Origin: Rhodanobacteraceae bacterium
GTDB taxonomy: Bacteria; Pseudomonadota; Gammaproteobacteria; Xanthomonadales; SZUA-5
DNA length: 64,000 nt
Reading direction: 5' to 3'
Assembly: GCA_024234055.1 (NCBI GenBank)
Contig: JACKOW010000002.1
Span: 1 to 64,000, forward strand
Positions 1 to 8,855 of the stretch are shown one piece after another. The stretch's first letter is position 1; every line of letters starts with the position of its first letter. A model generated the notes under the pieces. That model did not search any database. It saw nothing but the letters and a program-made list of their open reading frames with translations, and had not been told where the DNA came from. The translations under genes and the position numbers were made by a program.

Positions 1-478
1 CTTTTCCAACATGAGGCAGATCAAGTACTTACGCTTGGTTCAAAAGGGCAAGTTGGACGGCAGACGTGGTTGGCAGGTTGGGGTCAGACTGCGGCGAGGG
101 CCGGGTCGAAGACGCTGCGGTTCCAGCGCGGGCGGCGCTCCTGGTACCTTGGAGACTTACGGGTCGCTTCTGCCGCCGTTGCCCGCCTGCAGTCGGAAGT
201 AGATGTCGCCGTTGCTCGCGGCTTTCACTACGAACTTGCCGGCCATGCTCATGCTTATCCGATGGGACGCGCAACTGTACCGATAGGCACGATCCGGCAG
301 GACGTAGCTCGGGTGCTGCAAACCGCTAGCCATCTGGCCGGTCTGGCCACAAGAATTGACCACTCTCGCCAGCGAAACTGACCGGCAACGGCGGAAAGTT
401 GACCGGCAGACGTCGGCCACAAGCGGTCGGTTGAAAGTGCACTCTAAGCCCGGTTTCTGATCACGACAGGAGCGCCGC
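1..478. other. Gene-free left edge with a decayed fragment
   Basis: No intact gene is visible here. The stretch holds a short YegP-like fragment (listed separately). At about 350-400 the motif TTGACC/CTGACCGG recurs three times at irregular spacing, which could be a worn insertion-sequence end, but I see no transposase. The last bases, ACAGGAG followed by CGCCGC, are the ribosome binding site of the ankyrin gene starting at 479. Confidence 0.5.
157..246 (-). pseudogene. N-terminal fragment of a YegP/DUF1508 (UPF0339) protein
   Basis: From an ATG at 244-246 the minus strand reads 29 residues beginning MAGKFVVKAASNGDIYF and continuing FRLQAGNG, which matches the start of the YegP/DUF1508 domain (the usual MAGKFVLKKAKNGQFYF pattern). 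A stop follows directly. Residues resembling the next part of the domain (RYQERR) continue in another frame, so the gene looks frameshifted and truncated. Intact members are about 55 or 110 aa. The identification rests on recognising this N-terminal pattern by eye. Confidence 0.55.
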
Positions 479-3280
479 ATGTCCGAAGAATCACCGGTTC
501 GCGATCTGGCCTCGGTTTGGGCGGAAACCCCGCTCCACACCGGCGTGCGCGAAGGGCGCTTGTCTGCGGTCGCCCCCGCGGACGTGGCGCGCGGGGCTCA
601 TGCCATGGACGGGCTCGGCTGGACGCCGCTCCATCTTGCCGCCGTTGTTGACGATGCGAATGCGATCGCCTGGCTCCTGACGCACGGCGCGGAGATCGAC
701 GGGCTCAGTGACGATCACCGAACCGCCCTCGCTCTCGCCGCCGCCGCTGGATCGACGCGCGCGGTCAAGGCCTTGCTGGCCGCGGGCGCATCGGTGGAAG
801 TGAAGGGTCAGTCCCGCGAAATCCTGGCGGAGGCGGCAACGGTGCCACGCCTCGAAATCATTCAGGCGCTGGCTCAGGCGGGCGCCAAGACCAAGGAGAC
901 GCTGGCCTATCTGCTGATGGTGCTGCGGATGACCGGTCATCAGGTTCAACTGGGCGAAGTCGGATACAACCACGGCTCGCAAGGCGAAGCACCGGATATC
1001 TGGTTTGTCGATCGTGCGCCGCGCTTGCCTGCTGTGCTTTTTCGACCCCTCGGCCTGTCGTCCATGCCGGACACGGTCGATGGCTGGACCCGCATCGAAT
1101 CGCGGCCCGCAGAGTTCACCCAGCTTGGAGCCGCTTCCACCTCGACATCTTCGGGGCCGACCATGACCACCCCCGTCTACACATCGCTCAGGTTCCGGGA
1201 CCTGCGATTGGAATGGACGGCTGTCGCGCCGGATGAAGTGATGGCGCGTATTGGCCGTCTGTACCACGGGGAGACCGTTCCCGCACCCGGAGCGCTCTCC
1301 GCTCTGCTGCGCATGGCCGGCCTCACCCCCAGCACCATCGCGACCGCCGAGCCGGCCCTTGCCGCCTCCCTGATCTCGGAAGCCGTGCGGGTGGCCATTG
1401 ATGTGCCGTCGACGCGGATGCTTCGCCGACTGCTCGCAGAGGGTCTGTCGCCCGATCTCGTGGATGCCAACGGCAACACGCCGCTGATGCGAGCAGCGAT
1501 GGTCAAGAACACCCTTGCCGTCGAGGCCCTGCTCGAGCACGGAGCCGATCGCTCTGCGCGCGACGCGAAGGGACGAACCGCCGCGGACATTGCACTGGCT
1601 GTCGGTCACGCGGAACTCGCCAGAACTCTGGCGCCCGCTGACGTTGCCGCCGATGACTTGGAAACGAGCCGGGCATTCATCGGCGCGCGGATGCGCGAGA
1701 CGCTGCAAGATTCAGACGCCACCCGCTTGACGGCACTGCTCGCTCAGCACGGTCTTGTCGCCTCCGTGGATCTCGGACTCAATTCCGGGTGCTCTCTGCT
1801 GGCCCTCGCGATCGAAAAGCGCAAGCTGCCCCACGTCGATGCCTTGCTTCGGGCGGGCGCCGATGTCAGCGAGCGCTTCACGAATGGCAGCACGCCCATG
1901 CACTTCGCGGCGAGCCGTGATGTCGACATCATGCGCCGTCTGCTGGATGCAGGCGGCGATCCAAACCTGAAGGATTCCTCGGGCGCGCCCCTGCACTACG
2001 CCGCCAGCGTGAGTCACGCGAGAATGATCGACGCGCTTGTTGACGGTGGGGCCGACGTCGACGCGACTGATGAGAACGGTCACACCCCGCTCGTTCACGC
2101 GATCTCCTCCAACCAGACTTCAGCCATCAGCGCCCTTCTCGCTCATGGCGCGGACCCACGTTTCGCCGATCTCACCGGCGAGACGCCGATGGAACGGCTG
2201 AAGCCTGGCTGGCATGGAAGGGGCGTCATGGCCGAGATGTGGATGGCCGACGCGCAGCATCATGGCCCCGACCGGCTGGCACCGTATCTGCGAACGCTTG
2301 TTGACGACGGTCAGACGCTCGACATTCAGCTCACGCTGAATCCGACCACGTTGCCTGGTCACCATTCGTCGGTTGCCCATCGCGGCCCGCTTCCCCTCGG
2401 AGAGTGGGTGGAACTGGCGCGCGATCTCTCGGACTACTGTGTTGTTCGGGGCAAGTGGGACGCTCTGCGCGCGCTGAAGACCTGCGGTTTGCCGGTGTAC
2501 TTTCCCGGTTCGAACGACGACGGCATGCAAACCCAGGCCGAGGTGATGGATGTTCGTCCGGGAGACGAGCCCGCTGCACTGGTCTACGCCGCGCAGATCC
2601 ATGGAGGGGCCGTGCCGTTCCTTCTCAAGGTAGCGGGCTCAGCATGTGCGTGCGCCGTCGACGCGGCCCTGTTCGGTCTCGGAGGCATCCAATTCCGTTC
2701 GTCGCCGGAAATCGATGCGTTCCAGCAACGCGCGTTGCGCGCGTTGCGGGCCGCAGGCGCAAATTTGAACGCTCGCGCGGGCGACGCGGCCATCGCACTT
2801 CACTCAGGCCTCGGTCTTCCCAAGGGCCAGGATGGCCAACTCCTCTGGGACGACGAGCGACAACTCGCGGAGCGCTATGCGTCGATCAGTCCGCTCATGG
2901 AAGAGCTGATTCGCCGGCCTCACGACACGCCGCTGATGCGCGCGGCAAGCGAGCACACTTTCCTTCTCGTGTCGCTACTCATTGCTGAAGGGGCCGATGT
3001 CTCCGCTCCGGGTCCGGACGGCCGAAACGCCTTGCATCGCGCAAGCGCGGCGGGCGGCGTCGTCGGGGCGGTGGAGACGGTGCGATGTTTGCTGGACGCG
3101 GGATTCGCCGTCGATCAAGCGGACGCGGCCGGGTGGCGCGCACTGACGATCGCGGCGAATCCGGAAATCCTGCGTTTGCTCGTCGAGCGCGGCGCGTCCA
3201 CCGAACTCGACGCGACCGATCAGACGCTGCTCGGCCAAACCGCGTCGGAAAAGCTGCGGGCCCGACTCGGTGTAGCCTAG
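479..3280 (+). CDS. Large ankyrin-repeat protein
   Basis: A 933-aa cytoplasmic-type protein with no signal peptide or membrane segment. Ankyrin repeats are clear in three blocks: near residues 40-105 (GWTPLHLAA, HRTALALAAAAG), 325-560 (NGNTPLMRAAMV, NGSTPMHFAAS, SGAPLHYAASV, NGHTPLVHAISS) and 820-925 (DTPLMRAASEH, GRNALHRASAAGG, GWRALTIAA). The regions between (about 130-320 and 580-800) have no recognised domain. Ankyrin proteins bind partner proteins; no enzymatic function can be read from the sequence. The start is supported by ACAGGAG seven bases upstream. The stop codon TAG lies inside the CTAG that begins a miniature transposable element, so the original C-terminus may have been altered by that insertion. 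Confidence 0.9.
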   Translation: MSEESPVRDLASVWAETPLHTGVREGRLSAVAPADVARGAHAMDGLGWTPLHLAAVVDDANAIAWLLTHGAEIDGLSDDHRTALALAAAAGSTRAVKALLAAGASVEVKGQSREILAEAATVPRLEIIQALAQAGAKTKETLAYLLMVLRMTGHQVQLGEVGYNHGSQGEAPDIWFVDRAPRLPAVLFRPLGLSSMPDTVDGWTRIESRPAEFTQLGAASTSTSSGPTMTTPVYTSLRFRDLRLEWTAVAPDEVMARIGRLYHGETVPAPGALSALLRMAGLTPSTIATAEPALAASLISEAVRVAIDVPSTRMLRRLLAEGLSPDLVDANGNTPLMRAAMVKNTLAVEALLEHGADRSARDAKGRTAADIALAVGHAELARTLAPADVAADDLETSRAFIGARMRETLQDSDATRLTALLAQHGLVASVDLGLNSGCSLLALAIEKRKLPHVDALLRAGADVSERFTNGSTPMHFAASRDVDIMRRLLDAGGDPNLKDSSGAPLHYAASVSHARMIDALVDGGADVDATDENGHTPLVHAISSNQTSAISALLAHGADPRFADLTGETPMERLKPGWHGRGVMAEMWMADAQHHGPDRLAPYLRTLVDDGQTLDIQLTLNPTTLPGHHSSVAHRGPLPLGEWVELARDLSDYCVVRGKWDALRALKTCGLPVYFPGSNDDGMQTQAEVMDVRPGDEPAALVYAAQIHGGAVPFLLKVAGSACACAVDAALFGLGGIQFRSSPEIDAFQQRALRALRAAGANLNARAGDAAIALHSGLGLPKGQDGQLLWDDERQLAERYASISPLMEELIRRPHDTPLMRAASEHTFLLVSLLIAEGADVSAPGPDGRNALHRASAAGGVVGAVETVRCLLDAGFAVDQADAAGWRALTIAANPEILRLLVERGASTELDATDQTLLGQTASEKLRARLGVA

Positions 3281-3528
3281 CCCGCATTTCTCACACCTGC
3301 GCGAGCAGATGCCCCCAATTACCTTGTGGTACAAGGCGATTCCGAGGCACGTGCCAGTCACAGATTGTTTGGCTGCATCTGCCCGCTTTGCGGCCCTCGC
3401 TGGTTCTTTGCGACTATCGCTGCGTTGCTCCTCCTCGCAATGGAATCACCATTCCTCGTCGTCGCGCCTTGCGCTAGTCGCAAAGCCCTGCGCGATCTTC
3501 CGCAACAGGTGTGAGAAATGCGGGCTAG
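3277..3528. mobile_element. 252-bp MITE with perfect 23-bp inverted ends and CTAG borders
   Basis: The ends are exact inverted repeats of 23 bp: CTAGCCCGCATTTCTCACAC followed by CTG at 3277-3299, and its reverse complement at 3506-3528. Both borders are the palindromic tetranucleotide CTAG, suggesting that as target or duplicated site. There is no coding capacity; the interior carries a further imperfect palindrome around 3410-3485. A second, one-ended copy starts at 40124. A transposase for it is not visible in this window. Confidence 0.8.
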
Positions 3529-3575
3529 GGCGTGCAGGTTGAGGGTGCCGCATAGCGACGCCGCGGCGTCGGGCA

Positions 3576-4193
3576 CTACGGATTTCCGCCCTCCTCAGGC
3601 AGTTCCCGCAAACGTTGCGAGAGCGTCTTGTCAGCATTGACGATCGGCTGTCCGCCCTCCCGCAATATCAGTAATCGCAGCGCTTCCAACTGCTTGCGTG
3701 CCGCTTGGGCATCCTCGGCGCCGAAGCGCAGAAAGGCCACCGGGCGGAACACCCGCGGCGCGCCGGTATAGATCTCGGAATAGCACTTGCGCTGGGGCAC
3801 GCAGAACACCACGAAGCGGTAGTCACCGGCCTGCGAGGCCTCGGCATAGACCATGGCTTCCGCCCAGTCCAGACGCAATTCGAACCCCTCCGAGGGATGC
3901 GGCAGGGTGTCGTCGGGCAGGCGCTGATAGAGCGGACGCTGACGCAGGATATGGACACTGGATTCCAGCGTCAGCTGATCGAGCTTCGATTGATTGAGAA
4001 GGGCGACGAGGCTGATCGCCGGGAGATCGGCCAGTTCGATCGGCGGCTCGGGCAGCGGCCGCAGAACCTCATCGCTGCGCTCAGCTTCCCAGAAGCTGAG
4101 CCCGGCAAACAGGGCCAGAACCACGAACAGCGCCAGAACCAGCAGCATCGCCATGCTGGCCCTGTCGCCCTGACGCGCTGATGCAGACGCCAA
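3576..4193 (-). CDS. Small membrane-anchored protein of unknown function, downstream of kdsA
   Basis: A 205-aa protein with one strong N-terminal membrane segment (residues 14-32, AMLLVLALFVVLALFAGLSF) followed by a soluble domain, predicted periplasmic. It lies 37 bp downstream of kdsA on the same strand, so it is probably co-transcribed with it. I chose the TTG at 4191-4193 because AGGA sits about eight bases upstream; an ATG at 4152-4154 is the alternative and would start right at the membrane segment. I do not recognise a family. It is not FtsB, which often follows eno in this neighbourhood. Confidence 0.7.
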   Translation of the reverse strand: MASASARQGDRASMAMLLVLALFVVLALFAGLSFWEAERSDEVLRPLPEPPIELADLPAISLVALLNQSKLDQLTLESSVHILRQRPLYQRLPDDTLPHPSEGFELRLDWAEAMVYAEASQAGDYRFVVFCVPQRKCYSEIYTGAPRVFRPVAFLRFGAEDAQAARKQLEALRLLILREGGQPIVNADKTLSQRLRELPEEGGNP

Positions 4194-4230
4194 TGCCGCT
4201 TCCTCGTGCCCAGACCGGAGCTCTTGCGGA

Positions 4231-5064
4231 CTATAACGCTGCTTCGTCGAAGGGTCGCGATTTCACCGCCTGATCGAGCAGCTTCAGCGTTTCCAGCAGT
4301 GCCTCCATGCGCGGCAGTGGCCAGGCGTTCGGGCCATCCGACAAGGCCTGATCTGGATCGGGATGGGTTTCCATGAACACCCCGGCCACGCCGACCGCCA
4401 CCGCCGCGCGTGCCAGTGCCGGCACGAACTCGCGCTGCCCGCCGGAAGTGGCGCCCTGCCCGCCCGGCAACTGCACCGAATGGGTGGCATCGAAGACCAC
4501 CGGCGCACCCGTGTCACGCATCACCACCAGCGAGCGCATGTCCGACACCAGATTGTTGTAGCCGAAACTGGCGCCGCGCTCACAGACCATGATCTGCTCG
4601 TTGCCGGCGTCACGGGCCTTGCGCACCACATGCTGCATGTCCCAGGGCGCCAGGAACTGGCCCTTCTTGATGTTCACCGGCTTGCCGGCGCTGGCCACCT
4701 TCTGGATGAAATCAGTCTGGCGGCACAGGAAAGCCGGCGTCTGCAGCACATCGACCACGCTGGCGACCTCGTCCATCGGTGTGTACTCGTGCACATCGGT
4801 CAATACCGGCACGCCGATCTGACGCTTGACCTCGGCCAGCACCTTCAGACCCTCGGCCATCCCCGGACCGCGAAAGCTGGTGCCGGAGGAACGATTGGCC
4901 TTGTCGAAGCTGGACTTGAAGATGAAAGGAATGCCCAGGCGCGAGGTGATTTCCTTGAGCTGCCCAGCGGTGTCCAGCTGCAACTGCATGGATTCGATCA
5001 CGCAGGGACCGGCGATCAGGAAAAAGGGCTGATTGAGACCGATGGTGAAACCGCAGAGATTCAT
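4231..5064 (-). CDS. kdsA: 3-deoxy-8-phosphooctulonate synthase (KDO-8-P synthase)
   Basis: A 277-aa cytoplasmic enzyme that condenses phosphoenolpyruvate with arabinose 5-phosphate to give KDO 8-phosphate, the first committed step of lipopolysaccharide inner-core sugar synthesis. The family signatures are present: FFLIAGPCVIES near the N-terminus, KSSFDKANRSS, GVPVLTDVHE, KGQFLAPWDM, FDATHSVQLPGG and METhPDPDQALSDGPN. The length matches the usual 275-285 aa. It follows pyrG on the same strand, a common gammaproteobacterial order. Unusually, the ribosome-binding region directly upstream of the ATG is a polypyrimidine repeat (see 5073-5103) with no clear Shine-Dalgarno sequence. Confidence 0.97.
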   Translation of the reverse strand: MNLCGFTIGLNQPFFLIAGPCVIESMQLQLDTAGQLKEITSRLGIPFIFKSSFDKANRSSGTSFRGPGMAEGLKVLAEVKRQIGVPVLTDVHEYTPMDEVASVVDVLQTPAFLCRQTDFIQKVASAGKPVNIKKGQFLAPWDMQHVVRKARDAGNEQIMVCERGASFGYNNLVSDMRSLVVMRDTGAPVVFDATHSVQLPGGQGATSGGQREFVPALARAAVAVGVAGVFMETHPDPDQALSDGPNAWPLPRMEALLETLKLLDQAVKSRPFDEAAL

Positions 5065-5072
5065 TTGAGAGC

Positions 5073-5103
5073 AGGAAAATGGAAAAAGGAAAATGGAAAA
5101 GGG
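5073..5103. repeat. GGAAAA-type purine tract next to the kdsA start
   Basis: Repeats of GGAAAA/TGGAAAA run from about 5073 to 5103; on the kdsA strand this is a TTTTCC polypyrimidine tract beginning about ten bases upstream of the ATG. Similar tracts lie upstream of thyA (about 12873-12903) and, inverted, at the 3' end of lgt (about 13152-13187). Confidence 0.75.
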
Positions 5104-5361
5104 AACACGCGTAGCTCTCCCGTCAGATTACACGGGATCTGGCGTCACTGGCGTCAAAAGGCAAGGGGCGCGGGCATGTCTGCAAGCCGAACTTGCTGCG
5201 CGGCGGAGCCGCAAGAGCCAGCTCTTGTAGCCCGAAGTGCGCGCAGCGCTCTCCGGGCGGTGACGCAAAAGAGCCCCGGTGAGCCGCTGCGCGGCACACC
5301 AGGCTACGCGCGGCAGGCGAGTTCATGGCGCGCGGGCAGTGTAGCGCCGACACATGCGGCT

Positions 5362-5392
5362 CTCCATGAACCCATATCGTAAGTTGTTGATT
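5362..5392 (+). repeat. 31-bp dispersed motif, copy 1
   Basis: The motif begins CTCCATGAACCCATATCGTA and ends AGTTGTTGATT. Its reverse complement occurs at 33960-33990 with one mismatch in 31. In both places a GTAG-headed palindrome lies a short distance beyond the GTTGATT end. No function is recognised. Confidence 0.8.
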
Positions 5393-5399
5393 TCTTTTT

Positions 5400-5480
5400 G
5401 TAGGTCACGTTGCTCGCGTAGCGAGCTACGTGACGCAACTCGATGTCACGTAGTCCGCTGACGCGGACAACATGACCTAC
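5400..5480 (+). repeat. 81-bp clover-leaf palindromic element with a GTAG head
   Basis: An outer stem (GTAGGTCACGTTG against CAACATGACCTAC, 12 of 13 paired) encloses three consecutive perfect hairpins: CTCGC-GTA-GCGAG, CTACGTGAC with a 10-nt loop and GTCACGTAG, and TCCGC-TGAC-GCGGA. Folded as one strand this gives a four-way junction. The GTAG head resembles that of REP elements moved by RAYT transposases. Confidence 0.8.
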
Positions 5481-5670
5481 TACGCCGGGGTTCAGGCCCG
5501 TGCGCACTGTCGGGCAGACACAGCCCGGCTCGCGCCAAGGGAGGAGCCCTCCTGCCATATCCAGACTTGTCTGGACCCACAAGAGCGCCAAACGCCCTTC
5601 TCCGCGCCCTCCGCGCATCCACGTGTGCCCGCTCTTGCTGACAACCAACAACCGACAACCAACAACCGAA

Positions 5671-7329
5671 TCAAGCTTCAAGCGCCTCCCCCGCACCCGC
5701 CTTCTGCGCAGCCCGATAGGCGCGGGCCGCACGTACGAAGCCTTCGAACAACGGATGGCCGTCGCGCGGCGTGGAGGTGAATTCCGGGTGGAACTGGCAG
5801 GCCAGATACCAGGGGTGATCGGGCAGTTCGACGATCTCGACCAGCAGATCGTCGATGGAGCGCCCGGAGATCACCAGCCCCAGCTGCTCCAACTGCTGTC
5901 GGTAGAAGTTGTTGAATTCATAGCGATGACGGTGACGCTCGCGGATGATTTCACTGCCGTAGGCCGCTCGCGCCAGAGTGCCGGGTTTCAAGCGGCATTC
6001 CTGGGCCCCCAGGCGCATGGTTCCGCCGAGGTCCGAGCTGGCCGTGCGGCGCTCGACCTCGCCGGTGCTGGTGCGCCATTCGGTGATCAGCGCGATCACC
6101 GGATGCACGCAATCGCGGGCGTTCTCCGTGCTGTTGGCGCCATCCAAACCGGCAATCGATCGGGCGAAATCGACCACCGCTGCCTGCATGCCGTAGCAGA
6201 TGCCGAAATAGGGAATCTGCTGGGTGCGCGCGTGCTTCGCGGCCATGACCTTGCCCTCGAAGCCACGCTCACCGAATCCGCCGGGGACCAGAATGGCGTC
6301 GGCGCCGTCGAAGATGGCCGGGCCTATCTTCTCGACCTGTTCCGATTCCACCCAGCGCAGATTGACCCTGGTGTGCTGACGCAAGCCGCCGTGGCGCAGT
6401 GCTTCCGACAATGACTTGTAGGCGTCTGAATGCTCGACATATTTGCCGGCGATGACGATGTTGACCTCGTCCTGTGGATGCTCGCAGGCCTCGACCACCG
6501 CTTCCCACTCGGCCAGATTGGCCGGTCCGGCCTTCATCCGCAGTCGATCGACCACGATCTGATCCAGACCCTGCGCGTGGAACCACATCGGCAGCTTGTG
6601 GATGATGTCCACATCAATGGCTGAAATCACCGCGTTGACCGGCACGTTGGTGAACAGCGCGATCTTGCGGCGCTCCGATTCCGGCAAGGGCTGTTCGGAG
6701 CGACACAGCAGGATGTCGGGCTGGATACCGATCGAGCGCAGTTCCTTGACCGAATGCTGGGTGGGCTTGGTCTTGATCTCGCCAGCGGCCTTGATGAAGG
6801 GCACCAGCGTCAGATGGATGAACAGCGCGTAATCCGGCCCACGCTCGATGCGGATCTGACGAATGGCTTCCAGAAAGGGCAGCGACTCGATGTCGCCGAC
6901 GGTGCCGCCAACCTCCACCAGGGCCACATCGAAGCCCTTGGTGGCCTCATCGATGCAGCGCTTGATCTCGTCGGTGATATGCGGAATCACCTGCACGGTG
7001 GCGCCGAGATAGTCGCCCCGGCGCTCCTTGCGGATCACGTTCTCGTAGATGCGACCGGTGGTGACATTGTTCTTGCGGGTCATGCGGGTGCGCACGAAAC
7101 GCTCGTAGTGGCCGAGGTCGAGGTCGGTCTCGGCACCGTCGTCGGTGACGTAGACCTCTCCATGCTGGAATGGGCTCATCGTGCCCGGATCCACATTGAT
7201 GTAAGGATCGAGCTTCATCATCGTCACGCGCAGACCGCGTGTTTCCAGAATGGCCGCCAAAGAAGCCGCGGCGATGCCTTTGCCCAGGGAGGACACGACA
7301 CCGCCGGTGACGAAAATCAAGGGAGTCAT
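5671..7329 (-). CDS. pyrG: CTP synthase
   Basis: A 552-aa cytoplasmic enzyme making CTP from UTP, ATP and glutamine, the last step of de novo pyrimidine nucleotide synthesis. The N-terminal synthase domain begins TPLIFVTGGVVSSLGKGI and contains MKLDPYINVDPGTMSPF and the GEVYVTDDGAETDLDLGHYERF motif. The C-terminal class I glutamine amidotransferase domain has the nucleophile motif GICYGMQ and the His/Glu pair in CQFHPEF. I set the start at the ATG 7327-7329, where homology begins; an upstream in-frame extension lacks conservation. The length fits the family (about 545 aa). The stop codon abuts a CAACAAC tandem repeat. Confidence 0.98.
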   Translation of the reverse strand: MTPLIFVTGGVVSSLGKGIAAASLAAILETRGLRVTMMKLDPYINVDPGTMSPFQHGEVYVTDDGAETDLDLGHYERFVRTRMTRKNNVTTGRIYENVIRKERRGDYLGATVQVIPHITDEIKRCIDEATKGFDVALVEVGGTVGDIESLPFLEAIRQIRIERGPDYALFIHLTLVPFIKAAGEIKTKPTQHSVKELRSIGIQPDILLCRSEQPLPESERRKIALFTNVPVNAVISAIDVDIIHKLPMWFHAQGLDQIVVDRLRMKAGPANLAEWEAVVEACEHPQDEVNIVIAGKYVEHSDAYKSLSEALRHGGLRQHTRVNLRWVESEQVEKIGPAIFDGADAILVPGGFGERGFEGKVMAAKHARTQQIPYFGICYGMQAAVVDFARSIAGLDGANSTENARDCVHPVIALITEWRTSTGEVERRTASSDLGGTMRLGAQECRLKPGTLARAAYGSEIIRERHRHRYEFNNFYRQQLEQLGLVISGRSIDDLLVEIVELPDHPWYLACQFHPEFTSTPRDGHPLFEGFVRAARAYRAAQKAGAGEALEA

Positions 7330-7451
7330 CGGGGAATCCGGTAGGTACAAACCGGGGATGTAGTCTACCGGTCTTGGGGTGATTGCGGCCACGAACAATT
7401 CAGTGCGCATACACTCGAGCCTCTTTCGAGTTCCCTTGGGCGCGCGCTACG
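7330..7451. promoter_or_regulatory. Divergent intergenic region of pyrG and a methyltransferase gene
   Basis: These 122 bp separate two divergently oriented starts, so promoters for both must lie here or nearby. I cannot point to convincing -35/-10 boxes. pyrG leaders sometimes carry a G-run for reiterative transcription control in Gram-positive bacteria; nothing like that is seen here. Confidence 0.4.
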
Positions 7452-8420
7452 ATGACCGTCCGAATTGCTGGAACTGCGCACTTGTCCTGGCTGCAACGGC
7501 TGCTTCCCTACCGATTCCGCGGCGAATCCCGCCCCTGTGCACTTTGCGGCGGCACCGATCGCAGCGTGGTCGGCACCCGCGACCGCTATCTGATGCCCCT
7601 GCGCAACGTGCTCTGTCGCGGCTGCGGACTGGTTTTTCTCGACCCGATGCCGACCGAGGCCGAGATCGAGCGCTACTACCGCGACGAATATCGTCAGCAC
7701 TATCACGGCGATTCCAGGCCCCGAGCCAAATCCCTGCTGCGTGACGAGCGCGGGGCACGTGAACGGGTGGCATTGCTGGCGCCGCTGCTGCGCAAGGGAG
7801 ATCGCGTGCTCGACATCGGCTCGGGCACTGGCGCATTTGTGGCCGCGGCCGAGGCCGCCGGCTGGAAGGCCACCGGCGTCGAACCGCATCAGGGCTACTC
7901 GGCTTTCGCCCGCGAGCACTATCAGGCCGATATCCACGCCACTACCCTGGAACGGGCGCCGCTGACGCCAGCCAGCTTTGACCTGGTGACCAGTTCGCAC
8001 GTGTTCGAGCATCTGCCGGCACCGCAGCAGGCCTTCGCGCTGGTGCACCGCTTGCTCGTCCCCGGCGGCCTGTTCCATATCCACGTGCCGGATATCTCCG
8101 ACCCCAAACGCACCCCCAGCGCGCGCTGGCATTTCGGCCACGTGCATGGCTTCACCCGGGAAACCCTGTCCATGCTGGCCTGGCGCAGTGGCTTCGATGT
8201 GCTGGGAGAATCACCACCCACTGGCCCCAATCTGTTCCTGCGTCGCGTGGACCAAGCGATAGCGGACTGGATGCGCTATCCGCAGCACCCCGAGACCATG
8301 CGCCGGTTCTTCGCCGAACACACCGCCTGGCGACATTTCACCTCGGCCACGCCGTATCGACGATTCTTTGCGCGGATGAGCCGATTCAGTCGCGAACGCC
8401 GGCGGCTACGGAAGGGCTAG
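7452..8420 (+). CDS. Class I SAM-dependent methyltransferase with N-terminal zinc-ribbon-like motif
   Basis: A 322-aa protein. Residues about 25-57 contain two Cys pairs (CALCG and CRGCG), a pattern common in sugar or nucleotide-sugar C-methyltransferase relatives. The Rossmann methyltransferase domain follows: VLDIGSGTGAFVAAAEAAG is motif I, ATGVEPHQ carries the acidic residue that binds the SAM ribose, and FDLVTSSHVFEHLPAP is motif IV. Such proteins methylate small molecules or glycans; the substrate cannot be told here. The start at 7452 removes a non-conserved extension of 23 residues. The stop codon is followed at once by GGTTGTC tandem repeats. Confidence 0.85.
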   Translation: MTVRIAGTAHLSWLQRLLPYRFRGESRPCALCGGTDRSVVGTRDRYLMPLRNVLCRGCGLVFLDPMPTEAEIERYYRDEYRQHYHGDSRPRAKSLLRDERGARERVALLAPLLRKGDRVLDIGSGTGAFVAAAEAAGWKATGVEPHQGYSAFAREHYQADIHATTLERAPLTPASFDLVTSSHVFEHLPAPQQAFALVHRLLVPGGLFHIHVPDISDPKRTPSARWHFGHVHGFTRETLSMLAWRSGFDVLGESPPTGPNLFLRRVDQAIADWMRYPQHPETMRRFFAEHTAWRHFTSATPYRRFFARMSRFSRERRRLRKG

Positions 8421-8463
8421 TGGTTGGTTGTCGGTTGTCGGTTGTCGGTTGTGGGTTGTTGCC
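8421..8463 (+). repeat. GGTTGTC short tandem repeat
   Basis: Repeats of GGTTGTC and variants start one base after the methyltransferase stop codon. The reverse-complement pattern (ACAACCAACAACCGACAACC) occurs at about 5641-5670, directly 3' of the pyrG stop. Both copies therefore sit at gene 3' ends. Confidence 0.75.
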
Positions 8464-8578
8464 GTCGGCCTTCTGTGGGAGCGGGCTCTGCCCGCGATGC
8501 TTTGCCACTCACTGGGCGGCGATCGCGGATAGTTCCGCTTTCACCAAAGATGCCGCAAGTACCTGAATCAGAAGATTT

Positions 8579-8702
8579 TCCGCAAAGAACGCAAAGGACG
8601 CAAAGTAGAGCCATTCCTAGATTTCGGTTGACGGCGTCGCCAGACATCGTGCCCAACCGGACAACCCTTGAAATCTTCGCGTCCTTTGCGTCCTTTGCGG
8701 AC
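8579..8702. repeat. Inverted repeat of the CCGCAAAGGACGCAAAG family, copy A
   Basis: The left arm TCCGCAAAGAACGCAAAG with a further GACGCAAAG is mirrored by a right arm ending CGTCCTTTGCGTCCTTTGCG, with about 70 bp between. The whole could fold into a long hairpin. The family recurs at about 11829-12014 and, with GCAGAG instead of GCAAAG, at about 21557-21662. The remainder of the 435-bp spacer (8464-8855) shows no gene. Confidence 0.75.
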
Positions 8703-8855
8703 AAAAAAATGAAACCCGGAGGTCGCCGACAGTTTGATGCGCGAACAAGCACATCGCCAGGGGCGACCGGGACCCACTGGTGAAGCACCTTGGCTTCTCC
8801 CCAACCTGCCTTCCCCGCTATCCTCCGCGGCCACAGCCACCGCCGGAGCACGCCC

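Larger units (their letters stand above)
5065..5670. other. 606-bp repeat-filled spacer between pyrG and kdsA
   Basis: No gene is visible. From kdsA outward it contains a GGAAAA-type tract (5073-5103), a GC-rich segment with small palindromes (about 5110-5350), a 31-bp motif shared in inverted orientation with position 33960, an 81-bp multi-hairpin element (5400-5480), and a CAACAAC-type short tandem repeat touching the pyrG stop codon. The spacing suggests that kdsA may have its own promoter, but I cannot identify one. Confidence 0.7.

Noticed and set aside
350..420. IS21-like end repeats (TTGACC motifs)
   Set aside because: Three short motifs without matching opposite end or transposase are not enough to call an insertion sequence.
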